From the NCBI GenBank assembly GCA_034440575.1, contig JAOTOL010001167.1, positions 186,001-250,000 of the forward strand: a stretch of DNA of 64,000 bases, written 5' to 3'. Numbering within the stretch: position 1 is the stretch's first letter; every line of letters begins with the position of its first letter. Of the stretch, positions 1 through 59,828 are shown one piece after another. Position numbers and translations under genes: made by a program. Source of the DNA: Imbricaverruca yamaguchii. Lineage: Eukaryota > Arthropoda > Thecostraca > Neoverrucidae. The notes below the pieces were generated by a model. That model was not told the origin of the DNA and made no database searches. It was given only the letters and a program-made list of their open reading frames with translations.

Positions 1-1044
1 ATGACTTTTGCCATCCAGAGGGACCGAGGCAAGCCGTGAATGCCTTCTCACACACCAGATCGTGGATGTGGTGGCGGCAAACCAAATGAAGCACTGTCTT
101 CTCGAGTTTCTGCTCAATGATAGAGCAAGCTCCCCTGAGAGTCCTGTGCTTGAGGCGGTGGCGTCAAAAGAGAGGGCACTGATCCGTCTCTTGATGTCCC
201 AATCCTTGAGGGCAGAGGGGACGGCTCCGCCATGGCGCGGCCGATGCCCTCGGGGTGGCTGGGCACAGCCAGAAGCTTGTCGACGTTTTCCACCGACACC
301 ATAACTGGGAGGCGATCTTCAGGAAGGCCTCAGTCAGCCGCTGGTAGATCTTCCCGTCCCAGTGAACGGTCAGCGGCACAGTAGGATGGAAGGCTGCCTT
401 CATTTTCGCTGCTGCCATAATATGGAACTTTGCTCGGTCGCGGCGGGATGACTCGCGGTTCGAGACCAGCTCCACAGGGTCGGGGCCCAAGCTCCTGGCA
501 GCCGCCGACCGCAAAAATCACCTTCTCGGTCGGTAAGTTTCGTCCGATCCATCGCCGCGGAGAGATCAGGGGTGATGATATTATTATACGCGCAGAATCG
601 CCTGGGTGGTAAAGGGGTCATAGATGCTTCCGCATTCGACATGGACGGGCCCGTGAGAGAGCTCTTCCTCTTCTTCTCGACGACGACGCCGTGTCGGTGA
701 TCGAGTCGAGCTGCTCGCACCTCAGCTGGAACTCGATGCCAGCTCGACGAGTTCTCGGCTCTCTCTCTCTGTTCGCCCTTTCAGCATCTTGCTGGCGGCT
801 CCTTTCCGCTTCCTGTCTCCTGGCACGCTCCTCCTCGGTGTGCAGCGTCGTATCCCTTACGCGCTGGTCTTTCTGCGTAGGAATTCTAAGCGGCTGCTTC
901 CTTGATCGGCTTCTTGACGTCAAGGTGAAGGTGGGAAAAGTACTGAAGCGCCTCCTTTCCCATAGGCAGCATGCTTCCCGTGATGCTATGGTCCACAGTC
1001 CCCAGGAGATAGACTGCTGTTTTAGATTTTGTTGCCGAAGCCAT
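1..1044 (-). pseudogene. Decayed repeat-encoded protein, N-terminal half (transposon-linked family)
   Basis: Read leftwards from an ATG at 1044-1042, broken pieces in all three frames line up as one protein. An N-terminal region carries the phrase TVDHSITGSMLPMGKEAL, followed by an Arg/Glu-rich coiled-coil-like stretch (about 923-640), then HWDGK (about 360), VDKLLAVPSHPEGIG (about 280), DWDIKRRISALSFDATASSTG-like residues (about 210-150), and VCRHHIHDLV near 70. This order (WDGK, DTTASNTG-like, CRHH) is one I recognise from uncharacterised multicopy invertebrate proteins that look transposon-derived. No enzymatic function is established to my knowledge. Several frameshifts and stops show it is a pseudogene, and it runs off the left edge. 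Assignment to a family is from memory and unverified. Confidence 0.5.
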
Positions 1045-2489
1045 CACGTCATTTCAGAACTAACAGAAAAACTCACTGAAGAAGCATTGTGAGTATTGAC
1101 AAAACTCGTCCCAACCATATTGAACGGCAGCAGGAGAAGGACATGTTATTCTAAGCAAAAAATGTTCTATACACATCTATTTTGATGCTTTGTTTAGCGG
1201 TAAGATCAAAGGGAAAATTAATGCAAAAGTTTATGGTGTATCATGTCATGTCGTGCATGATAATATATTGCGCGCGGGTGCAGGACAGTGGAGCTGAATA
1301 AGGGCTGTCTACGGACATCGAGTGCGCGTGCGTGACAGTGGCAATTTCTCGTGACTACGCGCACTACATAAATTATATCACCGTCAAGAACACGCCGGGA
1401 TATGTGCGAAGGTCACGCGAGCATCGGCCACAGGTTCCACAAGCTAAGATTAGGCTGGTAATTTATGCATACGAATGAGATGTTTAGCTCTCGCAGTGCC
1501 GGAGGGGGATGGATCATTTGACGCCCTAAGGTTCTCTTAGCCAGTTCTTGAACCGTTCGCAATAAAGTTTTGAAGCTTCGCACACCTTCCGGAAAATGAT
1601 GAGCGCACGTGCAAAAATAAGCTATACTCTCTGAATATACCGGAGCTAGGGCGAACCAGTCAGGTAAGGACCTAATCTCAATACGGTTTTCACGGTTTGG
1701 CTAACCACGTTCTTTAATGGCACTCAAAGTTGCATATTAATATCTGGTTAGGTGAATGAAATGCCCCGAGGGCACTCGCACTGCTGGTATTCCGCAAAAA
1801 AGGTTTAAACCGAGATAATGCGGCACGATTGCATATCTGTTGAAGACGTCTCCAAATTCGGTGACTTGATAGTGAAATGGGAGTCATTTTTCAAAACGTT
1901 CCCCAAAATGTACATTTTGAACTTTTTATTCTTTAAAAAATCACTTTAAAAAGGTTGAAAATATTTCCTTTTCCTTCAGTGTCACCCAAACATTTTCAGA
2001 ATCGCCATCTGGTTCGGACATGTCATCTTCATTTCTTCAACACATAATTCGAGGCACTTGCTTTGAGTTAGATTGCCATCAGTCTTCGGTTAGTCTCCAG
2101 TTCAGAGTTAGTCTTCGGAGTCAATGTCTCAGTTCACGTATTATCAACATCGAAGCACGAAATTGCACTGACTTTACGACCAGGGTCCAAAAACTACGGC
2201 GAATATTGGTGACCCACAACACACGGACATTAACCCGTGTGACCTGACAGACGAGATGAGCCGAAATAAATATATAAAACTATTTTGTGCAACTCTGAAA
2301 GTTCACGGATGGAGCTACGCCATCCATCCACCCGCCCACCGAATCTCTCTTACTTAGAACACAAGTTAGTATTGTGAGTCAGTGACTTCCACCACGCAAA
2401 GCGAGGCGTTGAAAAACTACCCTGCACTGCGATGGGCAACTGTAATTCTCGGCAACATGTATCTCCGCTGATGGCGATGAAGAAGAAAA
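1045..2489. other. No recognisable gene
   Basis: AT-leaning sequence with stops in all frames. I see no domain, repeat array or splice-supported exon here. It lies downstream of the last POLE exon in the window and is probably POLE intron. Confidence 0.4.
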
Positions 2490-2690
2490 ATGTATGGTTC
2501 TTTTACGGCGTATTCGACTGCTGTGCCACATGGGATTGCTGACCCCTCACACCGGCTGGTCGTCGGTGGACTGGGTAATCCCGCCGCTTAAGGAATTCGA
2601 ACCCTCGACTTTACGGTCAAGGGCCGAATCCGCCCCGACTGAGGCCAGCTAATGCCATTACGGTCGTGATGAGCCGGGTAATGGACTTAC
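2490..2690 (-). repeat. SINE-1 copy (tRNA-derived head, minus strand)
   Basis: On the minus strand, A-box-like (TGGCCTCAGTCGG) and B-box-like (GGGTTCGAATTCC) promoter motifs occur at tRNA-like spacing near 2650 and 2600. The flanking body (TTTTACGGCGTATTCGACTG and CACACCGGCTGGTCGTCGG on the plus strand) is shared with copies at 5200-5370, 47645-47822 and 49060-49200. All four copies have the same orientation. It is a repeat family, not a functional tRNA. Confidence 0.6.
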
Positions 2691-3113
2691 CAAATATACA
2701 CTAGACAGTTTGAGAAGCTAAGAAACGTAATTAACACGCATGCCAATTACTTATATGCGCATGCGACGTCGCACGACTCCAATTATCCCAGCATCATACC
2801 CATCGTCCAGTCATGAACGCGTCAGGGTGGCGCCAGTGGCTGACGTGCTCCAATATTTGGGACAACTCCCCTTCCCTCCTCACAGCACTGACCGCCCCTA
2901 GTCAGATACTACCCCTTCAACAGCGAGCACAACGGCGCTCTTCACAGGTTCTCCCACGCCAGCCACGTTTGAAGCGGAAGGCCACGATGTAAGACCGCCG
3001 TGGAAGTTGACTTTTATGTACATGCAACTACAAATAATAATAACAATACGAACGCAGACATCGCCCACCGTTCGATCACGTAGCGACGACAAAATTGGTC
3101 ACAGTGTTTGGCA

Positions 3114-3368
3114 CAGGGTTAAAATAATGGTTTTTCGTTAGGTGTGAGATGTCGAAAAGAGCACAGTAGGATGTCGAAATTTGGCATGGAAATAGTGTTA
3201 TTTAAAATGTTTTTCATGCCTCAGACTCAAATTCGAGCTGATGGTGTAGGCAATTCGAGCTCACGGTGTAGGTTCCAAGGAGCAGGATGTCGATACTTCT
3301 TGGAGAATGTCGACTGAACGTTCAGAAAGTGGTATATTCCACCCCATTTCACGAATAATTTATCACTG
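3114..3368 (+). mobile_element. hAT-type MITE, copy A
   Basis: A 255-base non-coding element begins CAGGGTTAAAATAATGG and ends ATAATTTATCACTG. It is flanked by a perfect 8-base duplication GTTTGGCA (3106-3113 and 3369-3376). Imperfect terminal inverted repeats starting CAG and an 8-base duplication fit the hAT superfamily. The internal phrases GTTAGGTGTGAGATGTCG and AGGATGTCGA recur in copies B and C. It has no transposase and is non-autonomous. It lies in the POLE intron after exon 11. Confidence 0.85.
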
Positions 3369-3410
3369 GTTTGGCATCCCACACTGAAACCTACACCCAC
3401 CACCCACAGC

Positions 3411-3660
3411 CCGGGGGACGTCTGCCTGCGAGCCCACGATCTTCAGCCATTGACGGACGTCCGCTTGCGGGCCCATCCCCAGCCCCGGACGGACATCCGC
3501 CTGCGGGCCCACCATCCCCAAACCGTCCGCCAGCGGGCCCACCTTCCCTATTCCCAGACGGACGTTCGTTTGGGGACCCACCATCCCCAGTCCCGGGCGA
3601 ACGTCCGCCTGCGGGCCCACCATCCCCAGTCCCGGGCTGACGTCCGCCTGCGGGCCGCGG
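3411..3660. repeat. Minisatellite, about 39-base unit, next to a POLE 5' splice site
   Basis: About seven units with starts near 3417, 3455, 3491, 3521, 3561, 3600 and 3639; the last three are exactly 39 bases apart. Each contains GACGTCCGCCTGCGGGCCC followed by CACCATCCCC. On the coding strand this gives GGGATG then GTGGGC, resembling the adjacent exon 11 donor (CGCATG then GTGAGC). The array begins about 13 bases inside the intron. Confidence 0.85.
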
Positions 3661-3672
3661 CCACCTGCTCAC

Positions 3673-51465
<47,793 letters not shown>

Positions 51466-51656
51466 ATAGGTATATACAGAATATCGGTAGAGCTGGTAGA
51501 GATTGTGCACAGGTGGAAAATATCAGGCAGCGACAGTAAAGGTTGATTTTTTCAACAAATAATAGTCTACCTCGATACACCCAGTTTGAAAGATTTACAG
51601 CCCCCTTCCACGTGAGCACGCACCTATGAAATGCACACAACTGAGCACACGCAAAA

Positions 51657-51667
51657 TTGGCGCGAAA
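51657..51667. promoter_or_regulatory. E2F-like site, possible POLE promoter
   Basis: TTGGCGCGAAA matches the E2F consensus. E2F commonly controls replication genes, POLE included. An E-box (CACGTG) lies at 51609-51614. The site is about 190 bases upstream of the candidate exon 1. Confidence 0.4.
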
Positions 51668-52329
51668 GTTAAGTGACCATATGCTACCATATTTTTATCG
51701 CAAAGTTTTCCCCTTTTTGTCTTCATCTTCTGCGGCTACAACACATACCGGCTGAGTCTGTCTCTGCTATCCATCGGCCGCGCAGTGTATCGACGACACA
51801 AAGTACCAGGGTAGATCCAGGGATTATCACGGAGAGTGCTTCGCCTGGAGAGACGCCACTGCGAACGAACCCGGAGGATTTCCTCTGGCTGAATAATGCG
51901 TGTGGGTGCGTTCAAGCACACTGAAGGAGCGCCTGTCATCCTTCCAAAAGACGCCTTCTCCTCTCAGAGTGGCACCTCTCGCTGACAAATTTGACGGGAG
52001 GGAGGGAGGTCCACTTGAGCCCTCTTGAATGGGCACCGTCTTCCATACGGGGGGGGGGGCAGCAATGCTCCCAGTGTCCCCCCCCCTGTATCCGCCCCTG
52101 GAAAGTACAAGCCCAAGTACACAGGCGCCAGTCAGGATAAATTCAAGGGAGCCGGAGTAGGTCCATGCGGCAGATGTAAATAGGAGGGCAATTGCTGGCA
52201 TTGGCGCATCCAAGTGGCATAAAGTCATGGTTCTTTGTGCCCATTCGAGACCAATGGGGACGCGGCGTTCAACACATTGTGCCCCTAGGCATAGGCCGTG
52301 ACAAGGAACACAAAACGTTCACTACATAG
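51668..52329. other. Upstream of POLE, no gene seen
   Basis: Contains G and C runs (52050-52090) but no supported feature. Confidence 0.35.
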
Positions 52330-52870
52330 AGCTCCAGGCAACTGATGAGTGTCCCTGGCCGACGTAAACGTTCCCTGGGCTGACTTGAAGACCGGCCCGA
52401 CGAAAGTGGCCCAGGGTTGATGGCGAGGCCCAGGACCAATCAAGAGGGCCCCAAAGCCGACAGAGAGTGCCCACGGGCGGGCGCTGAGGGCCCTGGGCTG
52501 AGCGAATGTGGTGGGTCTTTAGGCAGACGAACGGGGTCGGATCGCAGCCAGGGTTTTCTAAAGCGAGCCACCAAGAAAAGAAAGATATCGAGACGGTTTG
52601 CTGCGCATGAAGTGCGCCGATAATTTATAATTTGGCGAAGTGCACACCCCAAAGTGTCATGCTTGATGTAATGTATTTTGTCTATGTGGGTATGGGCGGA
52701 CCCCTCTCCCTTAGCTGCACCTCTGGAGAAGGTCACGGGTCGCCAGAAGGACTCCGGGCTGATGGAGAGAATCTCGACCAGTAAAGAGGACTTATGAACC
52801 AAAGGAAAGGGCCCGTGAGCCAATGGAGATGGTCCTTGGCCAATTGGATCGTAGGACCACCAGCCTTCGG
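52330..52870. repeat. Degenerate tandem repeat
   Basis: Phrases such as CCTGGGCTGA, GGCCCAGG, GGGCTGATGGAGAGAAT and AGCCAATGGAGATGGTCC recur about every 25-30 bases at 52360-52520 and 52735-52860. The unit looks like a worn GGGCCGATGGAGAGGGTCC. Confidence 0.5.
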
Positions 52871-54429
52871 ACAGCATATTTATTGTTGACCAGGCGTTGG
52901 TTTGAATTGTTGCATTGGGCACGAATATCGAACTTCGTGAAAAATGCAAATGTGCTTCCAGTCTTTGTGAGTCTTCACTTTTTGGAATTAAAATGCGTGG
53001 CGTTTTCGTGTGGTGCATTGCCCATACTTTGAAACACTTTTTTTCGACCGCATTTGGATGCAGTTTGCCAAAGAAAGATAACTTCGTTCAGTAGCATTTA
53101 ACTTCGTAAAGAAAAAAATATTACTTTGCCTGTGATTGGAGAAAAGCACCAATTTATTATTGTCACCTCACACGATCGAGGTGTGCGAGCACGGCACAGA
53201 CACACGCAGCATACAGATAAAACTACCAACAATCCCGAGCTGCGTGTGCCTACCGATACAGGGGTGAAACGCGAAATGACTGGAGTGCCGGACGGCTGCT
53301 TGAGCCTTCGAATATCTTGTGGAATTGATGAACCAAAGAGACCAGAGATCCTATTCCCCATAAGGGAAGGAAAGAATTGAGCACATTTCATTGTAACTTG
53401 GTGCGATTTACGCAAGTATGCCATATGTGGATTGGTGTTTAGCAATTACTTCTGTGAATATATTTATATAGTATGCATCTGATAAGCTTCCTGATTTAGC
53501 CTTATAATTTTAAGTGTTTAAGCTTAACCCCCCCTCCGGTTTTTCCTCATTTGCCGCCAAACTCATCGGGTTAGCAAGGCCAAACCTCGAATAGCTGTTC
53601 ATTGGTCTTTTCCGCATGTTCTCATACATTTTTAATCCTGGGTCATCTCAGGTCAGGTCACCAGGTCAGGCGAAGTGACCCAACTACACTCGGAGTTCTA
53701 GGTGGCATAACTTCCACAATAATCGGGCGATTGATTTCAAACTTATAGGATGTCATGATCTCATCAGAGACCATAATATGTATATCGGTATTCTTTCGTA
53801 GCATTGACCTTAGGTCAGGTCGCTGCCATGGCTTCCCCATTATAGGGCTATGGTAAAATATACAAATGTTTCCTGGTTACATATTTGCGCTCGGAATGAT
53901 CTCACAACGGTTGTGGCACGTAGATGGAAGCTATGCTCAATGTTACCGCTGACATTTTTGCTCAGTGACCTCACCAAGGTCTCTGAGGTCACCTGAGATC
54001 ACTGCACGTTTATGCGCATTGCATCGCACTGCATTGAGCTAGAAGGCTGACATTACCGTCATTGTGGTTGTATTGTCAAGGCATGTTGATTGATACATCA
54101 CATGACATCCATAGGCCTTGACCTGAGGTCATGAATGCATGACCTTGACCTGAGTTTCGGTTGACCTGACCTTAAATTACACCACCTATTGTCGGTAGAG
54201 CATTTCAAGGACTGCTGAATAGCGTTCGCTGTTTGTTTCTATCTGTTACAGGTCCTGAGATATGTGTCAATATCTGAGTCCCACCTGATCTGGTCGAATT
54301 TGACCTATGATGACCCAGTTACCTGACTGTTGGGCTGAGCGGAAAAAATGACCGAAACACTTTCGATGGAGCCCGTCACTAGCTATCAAACGCCGTTTTC
54401 CGTTTGTCGCTAGCTAGCATAGTTCCAGA
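52871..54429. other. Intergenic, no gene seen
   Basis: A short plus-strand ORF at 53126-53380 has no recognisable content. Around 54000-54200 there are many GGTCA-type half sites (TGACCTGAGGTC, ATGACCTTGACCTGAG). Confidence 0.35.
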
Positions 54430-54840
54430 GATCTTAGGGGGCAGACATCTGCCCCCCCGGACATGCGAAGTTGGCGCGTACCTCCGGACGTGCTAGTGTT
54501 AAGATGATTAAGATTAAAACAGTGAGCGGAAATTATAATAGCGAGATTAAACTTAAATAACATTTAAACTGAAACTAATATATACTTAGGTCATGAAATT
54601 CGCACACCAAAGAGTTCTCTACCATACCCATCCACCCTGAAAATTCCGTTGCTCCAGCTTTAGTAGGAGGCAAATCTTATGGGTGGGGCAGAATCCGCCC
54701 CCCCCCGCCCAGTGCGCGTAATTTTCAGAGGCCCTCCTGGGCGCGTGTTAACACAATATCGCCCGGTAAAATCTCGAGTTCTGTACGAAAAACTGGAGGG
54801 GTGGGTGGATTTCGTCCCCTACCCCCCTCCGTGTTAACTT
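54430..54840. repeat. Dispersed repeat sharing sequence with 63500-63670
   Basis: GTCATGAAATTCGCACAC, TTCCGTTGCTCCAGCTTTAG, CAGAATCCGCCCC, CAGTGCGCGTAATTTTCAG and GCGTGTTAA recur in the same order at 63500-63670. Related pieces sit at 62640-62700. Family unknown. Confidence 0.65.
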
Positions 54841-55496
54841 GTCATTTTAAAGACAGGTCTCTTTCGCGTATGTATATGACCTCCAGTAGGCGTCTTGGCT
54901 TGTGTGATCTGACGATGATAGTGGTGTTGCCATCCATTTGTTGTCTTCTGATGCATGTGCCGTGATGTGTGTTAGTGTGCGTCTGTGGACCACCGCTCTG
55001 CAGGTAGAACATGGCGAATTGTACAGTCTAATTAATAACTTACGTTGCAACGTGCTGAGCAGAGTTTGTCAAGACGCCCTGAAGCAGAACATGCAAGGGA
55101 TGATGGACATCGATCCTGCATTTTGTATTTCATTGATCAGTGTCTATACTTGTGTCGTCGCAATGACACGGAATGCTTTCAATTCAGGCAAAATACATCA
55201 ATAAAACAATGCATGATAAATACACTTTGGTTGTGAAAGGGATACAGCTACCTAGGTGGGACAACGTCAGTCATCGTGGCGCCGTAAACTCGGGCTTAAA
55301 TTGAATCTGGATGAAGGCATCATAGGTAGGTGGATCAGGCAGGAGGCCCCGTTGAAAATAGTAAGCAACGGCAAATAAAGACGAGTCGATGATGATGGAC
55401 AAGATGACGCTTGGCTCGTTTTGCGCGTCGGCAGCCTGGTGAGGCACTGGACGGGACTGTGTGTGGCTCAGGCACGGCCAAGTGTCCACTCGGGAC
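54841..55496. other. Intergenic, no gene seen
   Basis: No coding or repeat feature supported. Confidence 0.35.
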
Positions 55497-55765
55497 CGCC
55501 CGGACGGCCCGGTTGGTTGGAGCACCGGCCTGGCCTTCCGTGGCCTGGCAGTGCAGTTTTCGATTCGCCACGTACGCCCTGTTGGCCCCCGGCTGGGCCC
55601 GCTAACAACCGGCCCAGTGTGGCCGGGGACGCGGCAACGGTGCCGCCGTGTCGGTGCGTTGACGATACGCTTAGTCCTCAGTTTAAACTTTGCCGTTTAA
55701 CAGAAATCTTCCGATCGGATGGCGGGGTCGGGTTCGCTCACTAAGCTCTGTCTATCATAGCTGCT
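55497..55765 (+). repeat. SINE-2 copy 3 (tRNA-derived, diverged)
   Basis: GGCCCGGTTGGTTGGAGCAC then CGGCCTGG (A box) and GATTCGCCACG (worn B box). The body GTTGGCCCCCGGCTGGGCCC, GTTTAAACTTTGCCGTTTAA and CGATCGGATGGCGGGGTCGG matches copies 1 and 2. Confidence 0.7.
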
Positions 55766-56474
55766 ACCACAAATCGCCACAATCGCCCCAGGGTTCCACA
55801 AATCACTTGAGGAAATAGTCGGACAATTTTTCTTCTTCTTTTAACTGTCAGGTTGCGACCTATTCTGCAAGTCCATCAATCACGCATGTTGCTATTCCAC
55901 GTATACTGGTCAGTGTGTGGGTGATGGTGACCCGGCCGGCCAGGTACTCCCGGACTCCGGGGCTCCGGGGCTCCAGTGACCGCGCAGTCAGCCGAGGCGG
56001 CCCACTCTGGGTGACCTGGTCGGCCGAGTACCAGGCAGATCCAGCGTGTATGTTTGTACGTGTGGCACTGCACGAACAAATCGGCCCAAAAACCTCTGGC
56101 CCATCGATCCGAGCCTCGCCACCGGCCATTACAACTTTCACCTGACCATTGCATGCGAAAACTAACTTTGCCGCCTGGGTGACAACAAATTATCACCAAC
56201 GCCAGCTACAACGCTACAGAGAAAATAGATCCCCGCATAGATGCTTCCCCGTACGCGATGTGAAATAATGCACACCGAGGTAAATGCCAGCTCTCTTCAA
56301 ATGGGTGAGTAGAATGTTAAAAAGTTGATGGCCGACAGAAACCAAACAAAACACCGCCCAGCCAGGTTCAGCAATATGTGAGTCATCTCCTTCGACTTCT
56401 CTAAACAGGAGAGGCACCTCCCTCCGGAAATACTTCCTGCGTTTCTCCGAGGGTAAAAAGCGGCGAAGAAGAAT

Positions 56475-56696
56475 ATGGCGCGTCGACGGTGCACGGAGTC
56501 CGAAAAGGCCCGGCCCGATGCCACCACCAATCAATCGAAAAGGCCCCGCCTGATGTCACCACCAAGCATCCGAGTCGGCCCGGCCTGGCGTCGCCGCCAG
56601 GCTGGTACGAGTGGGCGTGGCAAGTCAGGCGTGGCAAGTGCGCCGCAACTGATAGCGGCTCTTGGCTCCCCGGAATCCGGTGCCAACATTAACTGA
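56475..56696 (+). CDS. Hypothetical small ORF in a GC-rich stretch
   Basis: 73 codons starting MARRRCTESEKARPDATTN, basic, with a KRPR cluster, ending GANIN. The context AAGAATATGG is a fair start context. No family recognised, no splice evidence. The region 55.4-56.9 kb is GC-rich and could be a promoter-type island or simply repeat-derived. Weak call. Confidence 0.15.
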   Translation: MARRRCTESEKARPDATTNQSKRPRLMSPPSIRVGPAWRRRQAGTSGRGKSGVASAPQLIAALGSPESGANIN

Positions 56697-56933
56697 ATTG
56701 CCCAAGGCATGGCTCAATTTGTAGTCGCGAGGCTTTCCAGAATCGAACAGAAGTCTTTGACGGCCGGCTGGCAGGGGCCAGCTACCACACCCCGGGCGGC
56801 CGACATACTGCGGGGGCTGCAGTTTTGTCACCCTCGAGTCGCGGCCGCCCGAGCTCCGTCCTCGCGTGATGCCCGGGTAGGCGCTGAACCCGCTCACAAC
56901 ACAAGCACAATAGTTCATTACATTCACACACAC

Positions 56934-58724
56934 AATAGTTCATTACATTCAACTGTTTACCAGTGCAGAGTGGCTTGGCAAAACGACTAAACCTGTATTG
57001 TGTATTAACATGCTGCGCCTAGACATAATGGTCTTTCAACAAACGAACTTCGATAACATAGTTAAGTCCATGAATGGTAAGGGCATTGCCGGGCATAGGG
57101 TCTTTTCTGATAATGACGTTAATCGTAGAGATATGACGGCCATCTTCAGTATAAAATACCATATGCCGCTATGTAATCAATAACATACATTGCCGCTCAA
57201 TAGAGCGGTTCATCATACTAGTAACTTAAGTGAATTTTAAACATTCCTTACATTAATATTGAAATGAATATAGTATGTATTGAAATATGGTCTTCCATGA
57301 ATTTAAATATCCCATGCTTGAATCACTGAGCACCAGTGGATCAAGTATAGACAATAAACTTCTTTCACAGGTAAGATCAATATACGCAGAAATGCCTAGG
57401 AAGGTAAAACGAAATGGATCAGGGACCCTTAACCCAGTCTCTCCAGTCAGATCCTCACACCCCGCCTCTTGCGGGGGGATAGTAACCCCCCTCTAAAATC
57501 CAAACTAAGCGGCACACGAAAACGAAAGAGGTGTCATCGGAAAGCGCTCGACGGGCAGGGCCCAGGTTCACCCCCAAAACAACTTGCCCCGAAATTGACG
57601 TCCCTGGGGGGGGGGACACATTTTCACGACTTTTCACTACATACAAGATGTTTTTGGTTCTGGGAGTTCATTTTTGAGGATATTTGAAAAAAGTGTTCGG
57701 AATCAGAAATAGACCGCGAAATCGACCGGGGACATAACATTTTTTGGGCTACCAAAAAATCACAAATTTTTCTTGTTGAAATTTTAATAGGCTTGGCCCA
57801 CATTGAACACTTTCTAGTGACATGACCTCAGGCCACTTGATGAAGGTCAAACGCATTGGACAAGGAGCTTCTCCTGATGCTACTGCATTCATACTCGGGT
57901 AAAAATGATGCTAGAAGAGCATGCACATTACAAAAGGGCCTAAAATGGCCTAAAATTGGCCAAATTGGCCCTGACCACGGATCGCTGGCCTGATATCAAA
58001 GAAGAATTCATGATGTAGGTTTTGGACACACAGCCCAGCTGCACACACATGACATGCTTCATTTCAAGATATTTTCACGTACATGCTTTAAACATTGTTT
58101 TATGGTGGTCCTCTGCGGCCTGAGCTAGGTCAATAACCATGCATGACCTGAGGTTGAAATTTTCACTTCATACGAAAAAGTTAACAAGGAAAAGGGTGTA
58201 TATGAAGATCCTCCGGCGCTGCTCTCCGCTGTCTTCCCTCTATCGCGATAAAACAATAGGGGGGGGCATAAGACGACCTCCGGGAGACGGGAGAAACTGA
58301 GGATTCATTGTTTATTTCTTTTAAATTAACTTGGAATTTACATACATTTACATTGTTTTCTAATTACGAAAAGCACAACGCTAGGACCGATGCCACGACT
58401 ACAGGTACAAGTTTTTTAAAGTTGAATTGCCCCTTCCAGTGATTAATCAACAATGTTTTGTTAAAAGACGAACACTTTGCAATTACTAGAAGAACAAAAC
58501 AACCGGAATTTCTCGAAACGAATAGCTGCTCTGGGTCCTCAAAATATGTAATTCTTTAAACAGCACGATGCGTTTTGCTTGGCTGCATAATAGAATACGC
58601 CGGTTTTCAAATGAAAAGGAAACAAAAGTTGGCACGACTTGGGATACAAAGTAACTTTAAGCTGGAGCTAACCAACTTGGTCTTCCATCCGAAACACGGC
58701 ATATAGATTCTGATTAAACAAAGG
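56934..58724. other. Intergenic, no gene seen
   Basis: AT-rich, with scattered TGACCTGAGGT-type motifs (57820-58160) and G-runs. Nothing firmly annotatable. Confidence 0.35.
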
Positions 58725-59186
58725 GGGATGGGCGAGTGGTTAAGGTGCTGGGATCTGGTTACCAAAGGTCCCGGGTTCGACATTATCACCGCTATGGAGA
58801 TTAAGCTGGTCCGGTTTGCGTTTTTTTCTCGAAAATGCACTAGGTCGCCCCCTAGTTTATGCCTTTTTGGGCGCTGCGCGCGATGCGCTCATCAAAATCC
58901 CAAATTTCGAAAAACTTTTGACCGCGACGCCCGCTCAAAGGTTTCGGCGATTTCGCAAGTTCCCCCTTTTCGGCTCATTATTCCGAAAGTTGTGATAGGA
59001 AATGGGAAAAGCAGCATGGGCAAGCTGAACCAGGTTTATTTCTTAAGATATTCGCACAAACCAGCGACTTTAACTCCATTTACATATCTGCAAAAACACT
59101 GTATCCGTACTAGTTCCAAATTTCACGGCCTACTTCAGCACGCCACACATAGATGGCGGTGGTGGCGATCCCGTGTGTTCCATCGC
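58725..59186 (+). repeat. tRNA-headed repeat (SINE-3), left arm of an inverted pair
   Basis: The head GGGCGAGTGGTTAAGGTGC (A box) and CCGGGTTCGACATT (B box, 58772-58785) looks like a class II tRNA start. It is followed by a 386-base body (58801-59186) that begins TTAAGCTGGTCCGG and includes CGCTCAAAGGTTTCGG and CATAGATGGCGGTGGTGGCG. The body recurs inverted at 61278-61658, without the head. Confidence 0.7.
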
Positions 59187-59207
59187 ACGGACATTGACAA
59201 TGGAGTG

Positions 59208-59358
59208 CAGGGGCAGATCTAAGGGGGACAAGGGGCCAGTGCCCCCAAAGCCATTCCCCCGAAACGCCCCGAAAATGGTCATTATGGCTATTTGCAGCTG
59301 TTTGCCCCCCAAAAAAAGTACCGTTTGCCCCCCAAACAGCCGGTTAGATCTGCCAGTG
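59208..59358. mobile_element. Second hAT-type MITE (151 bases)
   Basis: Starts CAGGGGCAGATCTAA and ends TTAGATCTGCCAGTG (13 of 15 inverted matches), flanked by a perfect 8-base duplication ATGGAGTG (59200-59207 and 59359-59366). The interior is rich in CCCCC and GCCCCCC runs. A different family from copies A to C. Confidence 0.88.
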
Positions 59359-59366
59359 ATGGAGTG

Positions 59367-59828
59367 ACGCTGATTTCAAGGAACCATCTCTTGAGAGTGC
59401 TGCAACTATTAATCAATTTTAAATAGAACAATCACAATGCATTATAGGTGATAATATAACAAATAATCGGCTCACCACAACCCTTACCATTATAGGTTCT
59501 TGGGTCCGATCGAAATGTCATGGCATAGCTACGGTAGCTATCGATCAGTTAAACTGAGGAGAAATGTTAATTTGTGATTATTTTTCACGTGAAATCGTGG
59601 AAAAAGTATTGAATTTTACGCGAGTAATTATCTGCCAAATTACGTTTCATGCTCAACATTAAATATTTGTATCATCCAATGCTATTTGTAATACTTACCT
59701 GCTGCATTATTGTTTGTTCCAATGATCGTGACCTTAGTCAGTTGAAAAGCTCGCTATCTGTATCGGGACGTCTTCATTTCGGCGATGTCTTTGTCGGCCA
59801 CTTCAGCTGCAGTGGCTGATACACAGGT
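59367..59828. other. AT-rich spacer, nothing recognised
   Basis: No coding or repeat signal before the decayed ORF. Confidence 0.4.

Noticed and set aside
53126..53380. A plus-strand ORF of 84 codons
   Set aside because: No domain, no codon bias I can judge, and a comparable open frame exists on the opposite strand; not called as a gene.
58725..58800. A tRNA gene on the plus strand
   Set aside because: No convincing acceptor stem closes it, and it runs into a repeated body; treated as a SINE-type head.
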